A stretch of 64,000 nt of DNA from Symploca sp. SIO1C2 (GTDB lineage: Bacteria > Cyanobacteriota > Cyanobacteriia > Cyanobacteriales > Coleofasciculaceae), in NCBI GenBank assembly GCA_010672925.1, contig JAAHFP010000002.1, positions 62,001 to 126,000 on the forward strand, given 5' to 3'. This document shows positions 18,253 to 28,800 of the stretch, one piece after another. A program made the position numbers and the translations under genes. Below the pieces are notes generated by a model. That model was not told where the DNA came from. It saw nothing but the letters and a program-made list of their open reading frames with translations, and made no database searches. Numbering within the stretch: position 1 is the first letter of the stretch; each line of letters begins with the position of its first letter.

Positions 18253-18552
18253 ATGGCAACTTACAAAGTCACATTAATTAACGAAGACCAAGGACTCAAT
18301 ACAACCATTGATGTTCCTGAGGATGAGTACATTCTTGATGTAGCTGAAGAACAAGGTGTGGATCTGCCCTATTCCTGTCGTGCTGGAGCTTGCTCTACCT
18401 GCGCTGGTAAAGTAGAGAAGGGTGAGATTGACCAGGGTGATCAATCTTTCTTGGATGATGATCAAATTGAGAAGGGATATGTTTTGACTTGTGTTGCTTA
18501 TCCCAAGTCTGATTGCACAATCACCACTCACCAAGAGGAAGCACTTTACTAA
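18253..18552 (+). CDS. [2Fe-2S] plant-type ferredoxin, copy 2
   Basis: 99 residues from the ATG at 18253, which has the same ggagcacta leader as copy 1. All four cluster Cys are conserved. It differs from copy 1 at scattered positions (for example [10 protein letters not shown] versus [10 protein letters not shown]). The long upstream frame from 18214 is not needed. This is a tandem duplicate including upstream DNA and may be co-transcribed with copy 1 or have its own promoter. Confidence 0.95.
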   Translation: MATYKVTLINEDQGLNTTIDVPEDEYILDVAEEQGVDLPYSCRAGACSTCAGKVEKGEIDQGDQSFLDDDQIEKGYVLTCVAYPKSDCTITTHQEEALY

Positions 18553-18858
18553 AAAAACCCTTTGTTTGTTAGCTTGAATCTCTAGTTCTTGGTCAGTAGT
18601 CAGTAGTCAATCGCAACGGATAATGGGCGACTAACCAAGACCTTCTTCCTAGAAGATATAGTCAATGGAGTTGGCGTTGGTTTGTACAAAGAATTTTGGA
18701 TGCCAGTTCCACAATAAATATTTAAACCAAAAATTTAACGAGATCAAGGTTTGCGCGTGAACTACCCAAACCAAAAAATGACCAGGCACATAGGATGCAA
18801 TCACTTCGTCTTGTTCTGTACTCTTGTATAGACGAAGTTCTCGTAACCAGTAAACGAT
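18553..18858. other. Intergenic region, no gene
   Basis: About 300 bases. It contains cagtagtcagtagtc direct repeats and gatgccagttccac, a relic of the repeat seen at 1724-1985. No coding evidence. Confidence 0.4.
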
Positions 18859-19980
18859 ATGCCAAAACGCCTGGATCGCAGACAGTTCCTGAAGCACGGT
18901 AGTGCTGCCGCCTTAGGTTTTGCCACTTTTAGTTTAGTCAGTTTAGGATATACTCGTCGTGCTTCAGGGCAGTTGAAGCTCAATGTGCCATCAGAAACTA
19001 TCATTGCCGACTTGGAGAGTCGCATACCAGCATTGATGAGCAAAATGGTGGTTCCTGGTGTATCCTTTGCTCTTGTCCAAAACGGTAAGATTGCCTGGAG
19101 TCAAGGTTTTGGTGTCAAAAACACTAGAAACTCCCAACCAGTGGATAGCAACACCATCTTTATGTCTGCTTCCTTGAGCAAACCCCTGTTTGCCTATGCA
19201 GTACTCAAGATGGCGGAGAGGGGAGAACTAGACTTAGATCAACCTTTAACTGCCTATACTGCTAAACCCTATATCTCCGATTCGAGGATTAAATTAATCA
19301 CTGCTCGGATGGTACTCTCCCATACCACCGGATTTCCCAACTGGAGTGGTAATGCTCCTGTTTGGATTAATCATACTCCTGGCACCAGATTTGGTTACTC
19401 TGGTGAAGGCTATCTCTACTTACAGAGGGTTGTAGAAAGGATTACTGGACAACCTTTAGGAGAGTATATGAGCCGCTATTGCTTAGATCCCCTAGGTATG
19501 AACAGCAGTAGTTACATCTGGAGGGAATCCTATGACTATTTAGCAGCTAATGGTCACGACCGTCAAGGTAACCCACAAGCTTTTAGGAAGCCAAGGGAGG
19601 CTTTATCTGCAGGTAGTTTGCGCACTACTGCTACTGATTTTGCCAAATTCCTGATAGCGATGATGCAGTCTGGTACAAAGGATCGTCCACAATTAACATC
19701 AGCCAGTGTAGAGCAAATGCTCCAACCACAGGTAAAACTGAGCCCCTCCTTGAGTTGGGGCTTAGGCTGGGGATTAGAAGCTACCCCTGATAGCGATTTC
19801 TTTTGGCACTGGGGGGATAACACCAGATTCAAAAGTTTTACCCTAGCTTCTAGGAACCTAAAAACTGGTATTGTACTCTTGACCAATGGTCAAAACGGTT
19901 TGAAAATCTGTAAGGAGATTGTTCGCCACTCGATTGGGGGACAACATCCTGCCTTTGACTTTAGCATGATCAATTACTGA
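18859..19980 (+). CDS. Secreted beta-lactamase-family serine hydrolase (class C-like)
   Basis: The N-terminus has a Tat-type signal (DRRQFLKHGSAAALGFATFSL, twin Arg at residues 6-7). The active-site S-x-x-K is in SASLSKPLFAY near residue 108, and the Tyr motif is in FGYSGEGYLYLQ near residue 178 (YSG in place of YxN). The third motif region reads FFWHWGDN near residue 316. The family includes esterases and D-Ala-D-Ala peptidases as well as lactamases, so the substrate is open. Stand-alone gene. Confidence 0.85.
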   Translation: MPKRLDRRQFLKHGSAAALGFATFSLVSLGYTRRASGQLKLNVPSETIIADLESRIPALMSKMVVPGVSFALVQNGKIAWSQGFGVKNTRNSQPVDSNTIFMSASLSKPLFAYAVLKMAERGELDLDQPLTAYTAKPYISDSRIKLITARMVLSHTTGFPNWSGNAPVWINHTPGTRFGYSGEGYLYLQRVVERITGQPLGEYMSRYCLDPLGMNSSSYIWRESYDYLAANGHDRQGNPQAFRKPREALSAGSLRTTATDFAKFLIAMMQSGTKDRPQLTSASVEQMLQPQVKLSPSLSWGLGWGLEATPDSDFFWHWGDNTRFKSFTLASRNLKTGIVLLTNGQNGLKICKEIVRHSIGGQHPAFDFSMINY

Positions 19981-20163
19981 GATTACTCATGAGGGGGAAT
20001 ATATTGGCTCAGGGTTTCAATTAAGGCGATTGGGTGAGAATGATTGCACCCGCAATGTGGTGCGTTACGCTTCGCTCTAAGTGGAGCATCCTCTTTGGGT
20101 AAACACACCCTAGGATCGGTATATTATTAGTAAACTAAGCTTGCAGCAAATTAAGGACGTGAG

Positions 20164-20562
20164 ATGGATATGGAATATCCTGATGATTTAAAATATCTCG
20201 ATAGCCACGAATATGTCAGGCTCGATGGTGAAATTGCCACCATTGGCATCAGTGCTTTTGCTGTTGACCAATTAGGAGATATTGTGTTTTTAGAACTGCC
20301 AGAAATTGGTGATGCTTTGGAAGTAGGCGATAGTTTTGGTTCCATTGAATCAGTAAAGGCGGTGGAGGATTTGCATCCCCCTGTTTCAGGAACAGTGACT
20401 GATCGTAATGAAGATATGATCGAGGGTCCTGAAAAAATTGCCGAAGACCCCTATGGTGAAGGTTGGTTATTGAAAGTGCGGGTTAATAATACAGATGAGG
20501 ATTTGGGTGAAGTGATGTCTGCGGATGAATACCGTGCTCAACTTGAAGGTGATGATGCTTAG
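20164..20562 (+). CDS. gcvH: Glycine cleavage system H protein
   Basis: 132 residues. The lipoyl-Lys motif is [18 protein letters not shown] (Lys near residue 64), and [20 protein letters not shown] is the N-terminal family motif. H protein carries the aminomethyl group between P, T and L proteins. GcvP follows 350 bases downstream on the same strand; GcvT is not in this window. Start chosen at the ATG giving [12 protein letters not shown]. Confidence 0.95.
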   Translation: MDMEYPDDLKYLDSHEYVRLDGEIATIGISAFAVDQLGDIVFLELPEIGDALEVGDSFGSIESVKAVEDLHPPVSGTVTDRNEDMIEGPEKIAEDPYGEGWLLKVRVNNTDEDLGEVMSADEYRAQLEGDDA

Positions 20563-20915
20563 GTGCTAGGTGTTAGATACTAGGTATTAGGTGTTAGGTG
20601 CTAGGTGTTAGTGCAGCTTGGCGAAAAAACGTGTCAGTTAGTTCAAAAACTTACTAAAACGGCTTTATTACCTTCTGCCTCCTGCTTCCTGGCCTCTGCC
20701 TTTTACTATATATAACCACACGTTCTCTATTATTACTAATGATAGCAAAAAATAACAGCAAATACTACTAACCACTGAAATGTATTTGTTGATGCGATCG
20801 CAATACTCCCATAGGTATTTATTCTGCAAAGCAGTGTGGGTTAAGACATAATAAGCGATAGCACCTCCACCAGGTTCTGGCGGTGCACCAGAATACCCTA
20901 ACTAACCGGCTGCAT
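20563..20915. other. Intergenic region between gcvH and gcvP
   Basis: Begins with taggtgttagg tandem repeats and a ccttctgcctcctg tract. I looked for a glycine riboswitch and could not recognise one. No gene. Confidence 0.4.
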
Positions 20916-23879
20916 ATGCTCAATTTGGATACCACAGTTAATCAAGATGGGAAAAACAATCAAATGATGCTTGAGTCTGAGCGAATTTGCTCAGACTCAG
21001 ATTTCCTGAATTCTACAGATACTTTTGTTCATCGGCATATTGGTCCTGATGCTCAGGAAATCGAGCAAATGCTCACAATCTTAGGTATCCCTACCCTAGA
21101 TGCATTGATCAAACAAATCGTTCCCCAAGCAATCCGGCAAGCTTTACCCCTAGAATTGCCATTAGCTCAAAGTGAGTATGCAGCAATTGCTCAACTCAAA
21201 GCAATTGCCTCGAAAAATCAGGTATTCCGGTCTTTCATCGGCATGGGTTATCATGACTGCATCACTCCACCCGTCATTCAACGCAATATCCTGGAAAACC
21301 CCGGTTGGTACACTGCTTACACTCCATATCAAGCAGAAATTGCTCAAGGGCGAATGGAAGCGCTGCTGAATTTCCAGACAATGATTATTGACTTGACAGG
21401 TTTGGAAATTGCTAATGCCTCCTTGCTAGATGAAGGGACAGCAGCAGCGGAAGCCATGAGCCTGAGTTATGGCTTGTGCAAGACAAAAGCTAATGCCTTT
21501 TTTGTTTCCCGTACCTGTCACCCCCAAACTATTGCAGTGGTACAAACCCGTGCTAAACCTTTGGGTATTGAAGTAATTGTTGGGGATCATCAAACCTTTG
21601 AGTTTGATGCCAAAATTTTTGGTGCTCTACTACAATATCCAGCAACTGATGGCAAAGTTTACGACTATCGGGAGTTTATTGCCAAGGTTCATGAAGTTGG
21701 TGCTTTCGTTACAGTAGCTGCAGACCCTTTAAGCCTTACCCTACTGACACCTCCGGGGGAATTAGGCGCAGACATTGCCGTCGGCAGCACTCAGCGCTTT
21801 GGTGTTCCTCTAGGATACGGGGGACCTCATGCCGCCTATTTTGCCACCAAGGAAGCCTATAAACGGCAGGTTCCAGGGCGCATTGTCGGAGTATCTAAAG
21901 ATGCTCAGGGTAAGCCAGCATTGCGGTTAGCCCTACAAACCCGTGAACAGCACATCCGTCGGGAAAAAGCTACTAGTAATATTTGCACTGCCCAAGTTTT
22001 ACTGGCGGTGATGGCTAGCATGTACGCAGTTTACCACGGGCCGGAGGGACTCAAACGCATTGCCCAAAGAATACATCAGTTAACGGTGATTCTGGGAGCT
22101 GGATTGGAGAGACTGGGATACAAAATTGGCTCAGAACCGTTTTTTGATACCTTGCGAGTGGAAACGAGCAAACACAGTCCTCAAGAACTCATCCAAGCTG
22201 CTGAGGCTCATGGTATGAACCTCCGTCTCTTGGATCCGCAGGCGGTGGGGGTTACCCTAGATGAAACCACCACAGTGCAAGATTTAGAAGAGCTGTTGAA
22301 AATTTTTGCCAATGTAGGAGTTCAAGGCTTCTCTTCCCCTCCCTTCGCTATAGCAAGTTTGGTAAAAGGGGCAAGATGTGAATTTGATGCTCCCTTTGCT
22401 CGCACCAGCAGCTATTTAACTGACCCTGTATTTAGTCGCTATCACTCGGAAACTGAGTTACTGCGCTATCTCCATCGATTACAAGCCAAAGACTTATCCC
22501 TAACCACATCAATGATTCCCTTGGGTTCTTGTACCATGAAACTCAATGGAACTGCTGAGATGGTACCAGTAACTTGGCCGGAATTTGGCAAAATCCATCC
22601 TTATGCTCCCCTCTCCCAAACCGAAGGTTATCAGTTGATGTTTCAGCAACTAGAAACCTGGTTAGCGGAAATTACGGGTTTTGCAGCTATTTCTCTCCAA
22701 CCCAATGCTGGTTCTCAAGGGGAGTATACTGGTTTGCTAACAATTCGTCAGTACCACCAACAACGGGGCGAAGGACATCGTAACATCTGTCTGATTCCTC
22801 AATCAGCTCATGGAACCAATCCTGCTAGTGCCGTGATGTCTGGCTTGAAGGTAGTGGCGGTTAAGTGTGATGAGCAAGGTAATGTTGACTTAGATGACTT
22901 AAAAGCGAAAGCCGAGAAGCACAGCCAAAACCTGGCAGCTTTGATGGTTACCTATCCTTCAACCCACGGAGTATTTGAAGAGCAGATTAAAGAAATTTGC
23001 GAGGTAGTTCATACCAACGGTGGACAAGTCTACTTAGATGGTGCGAATATGAATGCCCAAGTAGGATTGTGTCGCCCTGGAGATTACGGAGCAGATGTCT
23101 GTCACCTAAACCTCCACAAAACCTTCTGCATTCCCCACGGTGGCGGTGGTCCCGGTGTCGGACCAATTGGGGTAGCCAAACATCTAGCTCCCTTCCTCCC
23201 AGAAGTTTCCTTAGTCAGCAGCCAAACCGACAACCCATCCATTGGTTTTGTTGCCGCTGCTCCTTGGGGTAGTGCTAGTATCGTCACTATTTCCTGGATG
23301 TATATTGCCATGATGGGGGAAGCCGGTTTAACCGAAGCCACCAAAGTAGCGATTCTCAATGCCAACTACATGGCTGAACGATTAGCACCTTACTACCCAA
23401 TTTTATATAAAGGGAAGAATGGTTTAGTCGCCCACGAATGTATTTTAGATTTGCGATCGCTCAAAAAATCTGCTGGCATTGAAGTGGAGGATATTGCCAA
23501 GCGTCTGATGGATTATGGCTTCCATGCTCCCACTGTTTCTTGGCCTGTAGCTGGTACAGTGATGGTAGAACCTACTGAAAGTGAATCCAAGGAAGAACTA
23601 GACCGTTTCTGCGAAGCGATGATTGCAATTCGTCAAGAGATTAAGGCAATTGAACAAGGGGAAGTAGACTCTAACGATAATCTCCTGAAGAATGCTCCCC
23701 ATACTGCCGAAGCTTTAATGGCAACGGAATGGAATCATCCCTATTCCCGGGAAGCTGCCGCCTATCCTGCTCCTTGGAGCCGGGAACACAAATTCTGGCC
23801 TACTGTAGGAAGGATTGATAATGCTTTTGGCGATAGGAATTTTGTCTGTTCTTGTGTCGGGATGGAAGCATATCAGTAA
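20916..23879 (+). CDS. gcvP: Glycine dehydrogenase (decarboxylating), P protein
   Basis: About 987 residues, full length for the fused P protein. The N-half has [17 protein letters not shown] and [20 protein letters not shown]. The C-half carries the pyridoxal-phosphate Lys in [20 protein letters not shown] protein decarboxylates glycine and passes the aminomethyl group to GcvH, part of photorespiratory glycolate metabolism. The frame continues upstream to a GTG at 20883, but the ATG at 20916 is preferred; another ATG lies at 20964. Confidence 0.95.
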   Translation: MLNLDTTVNQDGKNNQMMLESERICSDSDFLNSTDTFVHRHIGPDAQEIEQMLTILGIPTLDALIKQIVPQAIRQALPLELPLAQSEYAAIAQLKAIASKNQVFRSFIGMGYHDCITPPVIQRNILENPGWYTAYTPYQAEIAQGRMEALLNFQTMIIDLTGLEIANASLLDEGTAAAEAMSLSYGLCKTKANAFFVSRTCHPQTIAVVQTRAKPLGIEVIVGDHQTFEFDAKIFGALLQYPATDGKVYDYREFIAKVHEVGAFVTVAADPLSLTLLTPPGELGADIAVGSTQRFGVPLGYGGPHAAYFATKEAYKRQVPGRIVGVSKDAQGKPALRLALQTREQHIRREKATSNICTAQVLLAVMASMYAVYHGPEGLKRIAQRIHQLTVILGAGLERLGYKIGSEPFFDTLRVETSKHSPQELIQAAEAHGMNLRLLDPQAVGVTLDETTTVQDLEELLKIFANVGVQGFSSPPFAIASLVKGARCEFDAPFARTSSYLTDPVFSRYHSETELLRYLHRLQAKDLSLTTSMIPLGSCTMKLNGTAEMVPVTWPEFGKIHPYAPLSQTEGYQLMFQQLETWLAEITGFAAISLQPNAGSQGEYTGLLTIRQYHQQRGEGHRNICLIPQSAHGTNPASAVMSGLKVVAVKCDEQGNVDLDDLKAKAEKHSQNLAALMVTYPSTHGVFEEQIKEICEVVHTNGGQVYLDGANMNAQVGLCRPGDYGADVCHLNLHKTFCIPHGGGGPGVGPIGVAKHLAPFLPEVSLVSSQTDNPSIGFVAAAPWGSASIVTISWMYIAMMGEAGLTEATKVAILNANYMAERLAPYYPILYKGKNGLVAHECILDLRSLKKSAGIEVEDIAKRLMDYGFHAPTVSWPVAGTVMVEPTESESKEELDRFCEAMIAIRQEIKAIEQGEVDSNDNLLKNAPHTAEALMATEWNHPYSREAAAYPAPWSREHKFWPTVGRIDNAFGDRNFVCSCVGMEAYQ

Positions 23880-24077
23880 AGCAGTAAGTATGGAGTAAGG
23901 TTATTGCTTTGGGGAAAGGAGAATGGGAAGCAAGGAAATTGTTGCCCGTTCACTTTTCCCTAAAAACTACATTCCACACTAAACTAGGTTTGGGACAAGA
24001 GCGGGAAAATTTTACTGTGGCAGTTGTTGGTTGAATGTTTAAGAAAAACAAATACTACTAAGTTTTGCGTAGATCCT

Positions 24078-24323
24078 ATGGAAACTGTCAATATTCATCA
24101 GGCTAAGACAAATCTCTCACAGTTATTGTCCCGTGTAGAACTCGGAGAAGAAATTGTTATTTCCAACGGAGGTACTCCAATTGCTAAACTGGTTCCATTT
24201 CGGACATCTTTAGAGCGACGGTCTAGCTTGGGACAAGATCAGGGTAAATTTACTGTGCCAGATGACTTCAATGCCCCTTTACCAGAAGATATTTTAGTAG
24301 CATTTGAGGGTGGTGTAGAGTGA
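24078..24323 (+). CDS. Phd/YefM-type antitoxin
   Basis: 81 residues: METVNIHQAKTNLSQLLSRVELGEEIVISN is a typical Phd/YefM N-terminus and GTPIAKLVPF follows. Its stop overlaps the start of the PIN toxin (GTGA), so they are coupled. Such antitoxins repress their own operon by binding a palindrome. The longer frame from 24024 starts inside repeat-like DNA. Confidence 0.9.
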   Translation: METVNIHQAKTNLSQLLSRVELGEEIVISNGGTPIAKLVPFRTSLERRSSLGQDQGKFTVPDDFNAPLPEDILVAFEGGVE

Positions 24324-24715
24324 GATTTTTGCTAGATACACAATGCTGGTTATGGTGGTTTACTCAACCAGAAAAGTTAAGTGAGGACGTGATTGAACAA
24401 ATTGCGGATGAAACCAATGAAGTATGGTTCTCAGTTGCCAGTGTTTGGGAGATGGGGATTAAGGTTTCAATCGGTAAGTTGCCTTTGCCAGAACCAATAG
24501 ATGATTATGTCCCTACTCGCATGACTCAATTAGGAGCTAAGTTACTAGAGATTAAAGCTTCTCATGCTCTGCGGGTGGCTGCATTACCTTTACATCATCG
24601 TGATCCTTTTGACAGAATGCTGATTGCACAAGCTCAGATAGAAGATATGACACTTGTGAGTGCAGATTTTACCTTTAACCAATATGAAGTCTCTTTACTC
24701 TGGGCAGCTAGTTAG
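24320..24715 (+). CDS. PIN-domain (VapC-type) toxin
   Basis: 131 residues with the four acidic PIN positions: Asp6 in RFLLDTQCWLWWF, Glu in ASVWEMGIK near residue 44, and Asp residues in HHRDPFDRMLIAQA near 93-97, plus LVSADFTF near 115. VapC proteins cut tRNA or rRNA. It appears complete, unlike the toxins near 12.6 kb. The pair marks the left edge of the DNA-modification island. Confidence 0.9.
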   Translation: MRFLLDTQCWLWWFTQPEKLSEDVIEQIADETNEVWFSVASVWEMGIKVSIGKLPLPEPIDDYVPTRMTQLGAKLLEIKASHALRVAALPLHHRDPFDRMLIAQAQIEDMTLVSADFTFNQYEVSLLWAAS

Positions 24716-24804
24716 TAGCAATGAATAGATTTAATCGAGGCTATGCACTGATGGAACTTATAGGTGTGAAGGAAATGCTATATTCACTTTTTTGATCACA
24801 ACCC

Positions 24805-25581
24805 ATGGTAGTCGATTGTAAGTCTCACTCATTGCTGATTGTGAGCTGCTCCCAGCGCAAGCGCAACAATCCTGGTTTAATGAGAGCTATTGAGCGTTAT
24901 GATGGTTCTGCTTTTTGGGTAACTCGTCGCTTTCTGCTGCAAAAAACAACAGGATTACTGGATATATATATTCTGTCTGCTGAGTTTGGGTTAATTTCAT
25001 CTGAGCAGAGGATTCCTAATTATGACCGCCGGATGACGCAGCAACAAGCACAACAATTGCAGCCTAGAGTTATTGCTGAGTTAGAAAAAATATTGAATAA
25101 GAAACCATATCAGCAACTTCTCATTTGTGTTAGTCGAGATTACCTTCAAGCATTGAATGGATATGAACAACTTATTCCCAAAGAATTGACTGTGCAAGTT
25201 ACCCGAGGTGCTCTGGGTAAAAAGCTATCACAATTGTATCAGTGGCTTTATGGAGAACCTGCTAAACCACGTTCTTCAACTTCAGCAATTTCTCAAGGAA
25301 GAGCTTGTCTCCGAGGTGTTGAACTAGTATTGACACCAGAACAAGTACTAGAAAAAGCTCGCCGTTGGATTGTGGAAGGAAAAGGTGAGTTTAAACGCTA
25401 CCAATCTTGGTATGTACCGATAGATGATCAGAAGGTTGCTTCCAAGTGGTTGGTGAGCCAACTGACAGGGTTGCCAGTAAAAACTTTTACCGCAAGTGAA
25501 GCACGACGGGTTTTAAAGCAGCTTGGGATTGAAGTTATACAGATTAAGGATGATAGTGTAGTGAGAAGTGAGCTCAAATAA
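24805..25581 (+). CDS. YaaA/DUF6884-like protein, possible DpdC-type component
   Basis: 258 residues. SLLIVSCSQRKRNNPG (residues 9-24) and IYILSAEFGLISSEQRIPNYDRRM (from about residue 55) are the signature of the DUF6884/YaaA-like fold, including the C-S-x-x-K opening and the AEFGL loop. The C-terminal third (FKRYQSWYVPIDDQKVASKW) looks like a helical DNA-contact domain. It sits 18 bases before the dpdA-like gene on the same strand. In the Salmonella dpd system DpdC turns the preQ0 base in DNA into its amide; that this gene plays that part is inference from fold and position. Confidence 0.6.
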   Translation: MVVDCKSHSLLIVSCSQRKRNNPGLMRAIERYDGSAFWVTRRFLLQKTTGLLDIYILSAEFGLISSEQRIPNYDRRMTQQQAQQLQPRVIAELEKILNKKPYQQLLICVSRDYLQALNGYEQLIPKELTVQVTRGALGKKLSQLYQWLYGEPAKPRSSTSAISQGRACLRGVELVLTPEQVLEKARRWIVEGKGEFKRYQSWYVPIDDQKVASKWLVSQLTGLPVKTFTASEARRVLKQLGIEVIQIKDDSVVRSELK

Positions 25582-25599
25582 ATAAATTAAATTCAGTTT

Positions 25600-26907
25600 A
25601 TGTCGAAGAAAAAAAATAATCAACAAAATGAAGAAGATAATTTAGTTTCTAGTAGTGACATTGAAGTAGCCCCTAACTTTCATTTTGGAGTACAGTATTT
25701 TATTCCTGAGTGGGATGATCTAGTAGATCCAGGATATGAATTTTCAACAGACAGTTTTACCCCTAATCGACATACTTATACTGATGATAAATACGCTCAC
25801 CAAATTTATACAAAACCAAACTATGACGGTATTTTAGTATCCAAGGTTGTTGTTGATAAAAGCAAAAGAAAAAAAGCACATATTGAACAAGTTGGTGGTA
25901 TTCATAAGTTTATCCGCTTTGAGGGAAAAATCATGGGCGACTGTGGAGCATTTGGCTATATTACAGAGGAGACGCCTCCCTACACAACGGTCGAAATTTT
26001 AGATTACTACCAGCACTTTGGTTTCAATTATGGAGTGAGTATTGACCACTTAATTGTTGGAAAGTTTGCTGAACCAGGAGTTAGGGAAAAGCGTTACAAT
26101 TTAACTCTCAATAATGCTGAAGAGTTTATTAATCAATATCAAGCTGGACAGTACAAATTTACTCCCATTGGTGTAGCTCAAGGCTGGAGTCCAGAGTCTT
26201 ATGCCAAGGCTGTGAAAGAAATTATTGACATGGGCTATGAATATATTGCCTTGGGAGGACTTGCTCGAACCCCAACCAAAAATATTCTAGAAATTCTTCG
26301 AGCTGTTCGTCCACATTTAAATTCTCATATCAGAATGCATCTTTTTGGAGTAGGACGGATTAATGGTGTTCAAGACTTCCATCATTTAGGAGTAACTAGT
26401 TTTGACTCAGCTAGTCCCTTACGCAGTGCTTGGTTAGACTCAGCAGCAAATTATCATACTCTCTCAGGAAAAACCTATGCTGCTGTTCGCATTCCTCCGG
26501 TAGATAAACATGGGTTAAGAGTAAAGCGCGTGCTGGAAGCTGGTATATCTAGTAGAGAAGAACTCAAACAGCTTGAACAAAACTCCTTGAAAGCATTAAG
26601 GGAATTTGATGCAGGCAAGCTAACTGTAGAAGAAACACTCTCAGTATTGTTAGCTTATGACAACTTGTTAGAATTACCTCGTGATGGTAAGGTAAAGCCC
26701 GAAGCTCAAGCCAGACGACAGCGCCAACATACTCAAATGTACAGGAAACTTTTAGAAGATCAACCCTGGAAACAGTGTGATTGTGCAATTTGTAGAGAAA
26801 TTGGTGTTGAAGTAATCATTTTTCGAGGTAATGATCGTAACCGTAGACGCGGCTTTCATAATACCTACGTTTTCTATCAACGCTTTAAACAAATTACTCA
26901 AAGGTGA
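25600..26907 (+). CDS. dpdA: DpdA-like DNA-guanine transglycosylase (TGT family)
   Basis: 435 residues with a tRNA-guanine-transglycosylase fold. FEGKIMGDCGAFGYI (Asp114) matches the TGT general-acid motif, GVTSFDSASPLRSAW (Asp269) the nucleophile. The zinc site is Cys393, Cys395, Cys398 in QCDCAICREIG with a His in RRGFHN near 419. In dpd systems DpdA exchanges guanine in DNA for preQ0, with DpdB. The preQ0 genes (folE, queD, queE, queC) are not in this window and must lie elsewhere. It overlaps the next gene (GTGA). The DNA rather than tRNA assignment rests on DpdA-specific sequence style and the neighbours. Confidence 0.85.
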   Translation: MSKKKNNQQNEEDNLVSSSDIEVAPNFHFGVQYFIPEWDDLVDPGYEFSTDSFTPNRHTYTDDKYAHQIYTKPNYDGILVSKVVVDKSKRKKAHIEQVGGIHKFIRFEGKIMGDCGAFGYITEETPPYTTVEILDYYQHFGFNYGVSIDHLIVGKFAEPGVREKRYNLTLNNAEEFINQYQAGQYKFTPIGVAQGWSPESYAKAVKEIIDMGYEYIALGGLARTPTKNILEILRAVRPHLNSHIRMHLFGVGRINGVQDFHHLGVTSFDSASPLRSAWLDSAANYHTLSGKTYAAVRIPPVDKHGLRVKRVLEAGISSREELKQLEQNSLKALREFDAGKLTVEETLSVLLAYDNLLELPRDGKVKPEAQARRQRQHTQMYRKLLEDQPWKQCDCAICREIGVEVIIFRGNDRNRRRGFHNTYVFYQRFKQITQR

Positions 26908-27728
26908 ACAGTAAATTTTTACCAGTTTTTTCTGTAGACTGGTCAGGTTTGTTAAAAAAGTTGCAACAGGTAGAAGGAGATTACGGAATACTTGCTCCAG
27001 TCTCTTGCTACGATAAACTCCTAACTCGTATTCGCGACTTAGGTAAACCCTTTTTCATCGACAGTGGTATCTTTGAGCATCAAACACATCCCTGGTACTG
27101 TAAACTCCATTGTGAGTTCAAAAACTACCGATGGGTGCGTGAGTTACGTTTAGCAGACGAAAAGCAGTTGCGACAGAAAGTAAAAGATTATCTAGCGCGT
27201 TGTGACAATTTCAGTCCTGACTACGTTTTTGCACCCGACATCTTGGGAGAACCATTACTCTCTCTACATTTAGCTCGAATTAGTTGGGAAGAATACAGTT
27301 GCCGTCCAAGAAACTATATTTTGATAGGAGTTGTTCAGGTTGGTGCAGTACTCTACAACTGGTGGGAGAAAGCAGTACCTCAGTCAGATTCTTTCCCTCC
27401 CCACTACGACTCACCTCAAAGCTTTCTGGCTCCTCTTATCAGTGCCTATAGAGACATTGACTATCAATACATTGCCCTGGGAGGCTTATTGACATCCGAC
27501 ATTACCACGCCAACTGGTTTAAAGTTTGGTCTGTCTGCTCAAGAACTAGATAAGCTGTTAGCTTGGAGTAGACCTGAATTTGTTTTAGGTGGTCTTGCTT
27601 TAAGCCGTCTGGAGGTCTTGAAAAAGCATCATGTTTGGGCTGATTCTACCAATTGGCTCTGGTGGGATGCTCGTTATGACTACCGAAGGTTTGGTCATCG
27701 GAATGCTCTGCAGGAGAGTTTAGGGTGA
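26904..27728 (+). CDS. Second TGT-like protein, no zinc site
   Basis: 274 residues from a GTG overlapping the dpdA stop. FFIDSGIFEHQTH (Asp53) resembles the DSGxF motif of transglycosylases, and YQYIALGGLLTSD echoes YEYIALGGLARTP of the neighbour, so they share a fold. PDYVFAPDILGEPL is in the place of an active-site strand. The C-x-C-x2-C zinc site of DpdA is absent. It could be a diverged transglycosylase like phage DpdA2-type enzymes, or a non-catalytic partner. The gene converges on the HEPN gene and overlaps its stop by nine bases. Confidence 0.65.
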   Translation: MNSKFLPVFSVDWSGLLKKLQQVEGDYGILAPVSCYDKLLTRIRDLGKPFFIDSGIFEHQTHPWYCKLHCEFKNYRWVRELRLADEKQLRQKVKDYLARCDNFSPDYVFAPDILGEPLLSLHLARISWEEYSCRPRNYILIGVVQVGAVLYNWWEKAVPQSDSFPPHYDSPQSFLAPLISAYRDIDYQYIALGGLLTSDITTPTGLKFGLSAQELDKLLAWSRPEFVLGGLALSRLEVLKKHHVWADSTNWLWWDARYDYRRFGHRNALQESLG

Positions 27729-28735
27729 ATGAGTGAAAACTTGATAAAGCACCTCTCTAAGTAATGGTTCAGCAAATTCAACGATAAATTCTTCATCTTC
27801 AGGAAGCATAATATATTCACCTATACGATTATGGGCTATACAGCTTCTGACTCGATAAATCCAATAAGCAGCTATTTTAATAATAATAGTTTCATAATTA
27901 TTTGTCGTTATACCCTTTATGTTTGAATTAGTATTTGGACGATTAAATTTATTTGTTGCCATTAAGTCTTCCAAGGGAGTCCAGCTATCCTGGTAAGGAT
28001 TTCCTTCTTTACTATAATCAAAAAAAATTACTTTACCCTTATCTAAAGTTTCTGGCGTTCTATCAATCTTATTAAGACATATAACAATTCTATCTATATC
28101 AATTTTTCCTTGAACATGTCGAGATTTAAGCAAAGCATTAATCTTATTTAGCTCTTTGCTACTACTATAGAGGCTAAGTAGGCGAGCAATTCCTTGAAGA
28201 TTACTGTTAATATTGAGATTTTTAATTTGTTGAACTAAATCGTAATCAAAAATCAATTCTAGAAGATGATATAGCTTTAAAAATCTTTCAAATGCATAAG
28301 GTTGAACTACGGAACGAATGCAACTTTCCTGATGATAATCAGTCGGAAAATTAATTCCTGGCACTGCGGTTATACGATCCGGTTGAAACTGATAAGCTTG
28401 ATATATAGCAACTTCTTCTGTCTCATGTAAGAATGCACCCCACAAAGGAGCTGATTTCATATACTTTTCTTTATAATCTATATATCTAGATTTTTGCAAA
28501 ACTATATAGTCTTTCTGAAATCTGTACGGCAGCCCAAAACTATTTTTATCTACTTCGTTAATATAGGCGATGTACTGTGCATCCGTAATCTGGCTAAGGT
28601 CTACATCACCTAGAGCTTTACAAAAACACAAAACACCTAAAAGTTGATCGTTTTCATCATAGACTTCAATGTCATCTTCCTTCTTGTAAGCAAAAGATAT
28701 AGCATCTACTGGTAGTGGAATCATTTCATTAAGAA
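27720..28735 (-). pseudogene. HEPN-motif protein, 3' part (split by IS element)
   Basis: This is the larger part of a leftward gene whose first ~45 codons lie at 29769-29904. With the IS and one TA removed the frame is continuous: 383 residues, junction ...ISDEQD-ILNEMIPLP.... The C-terminus has IYRVRSCIAHNRIGEY, an R-x4-H motif typical of HEPN ribonucleases, inside a predicted helical bundle. HEPN proteins often act as RNA-cutting effectors in defence loci. The remaining fragment has its own frame from within the IS, but without the native start it is probably not expressed normally. Confidence 0.75.
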
Positions 28736-28800
28736 TACAGCGCTTCGCGCTGTTTTGAGGTACAGTAGAAGTGAAAGTATCTGATAGTGATTCAGAGGTG

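Noticed and set aside
20563-20915. Possible glycine riboswitch before gcvP.
   Set aside because: I could not find the paired conserved cores; the region is mostly tandem repeat and AT-rich leader.
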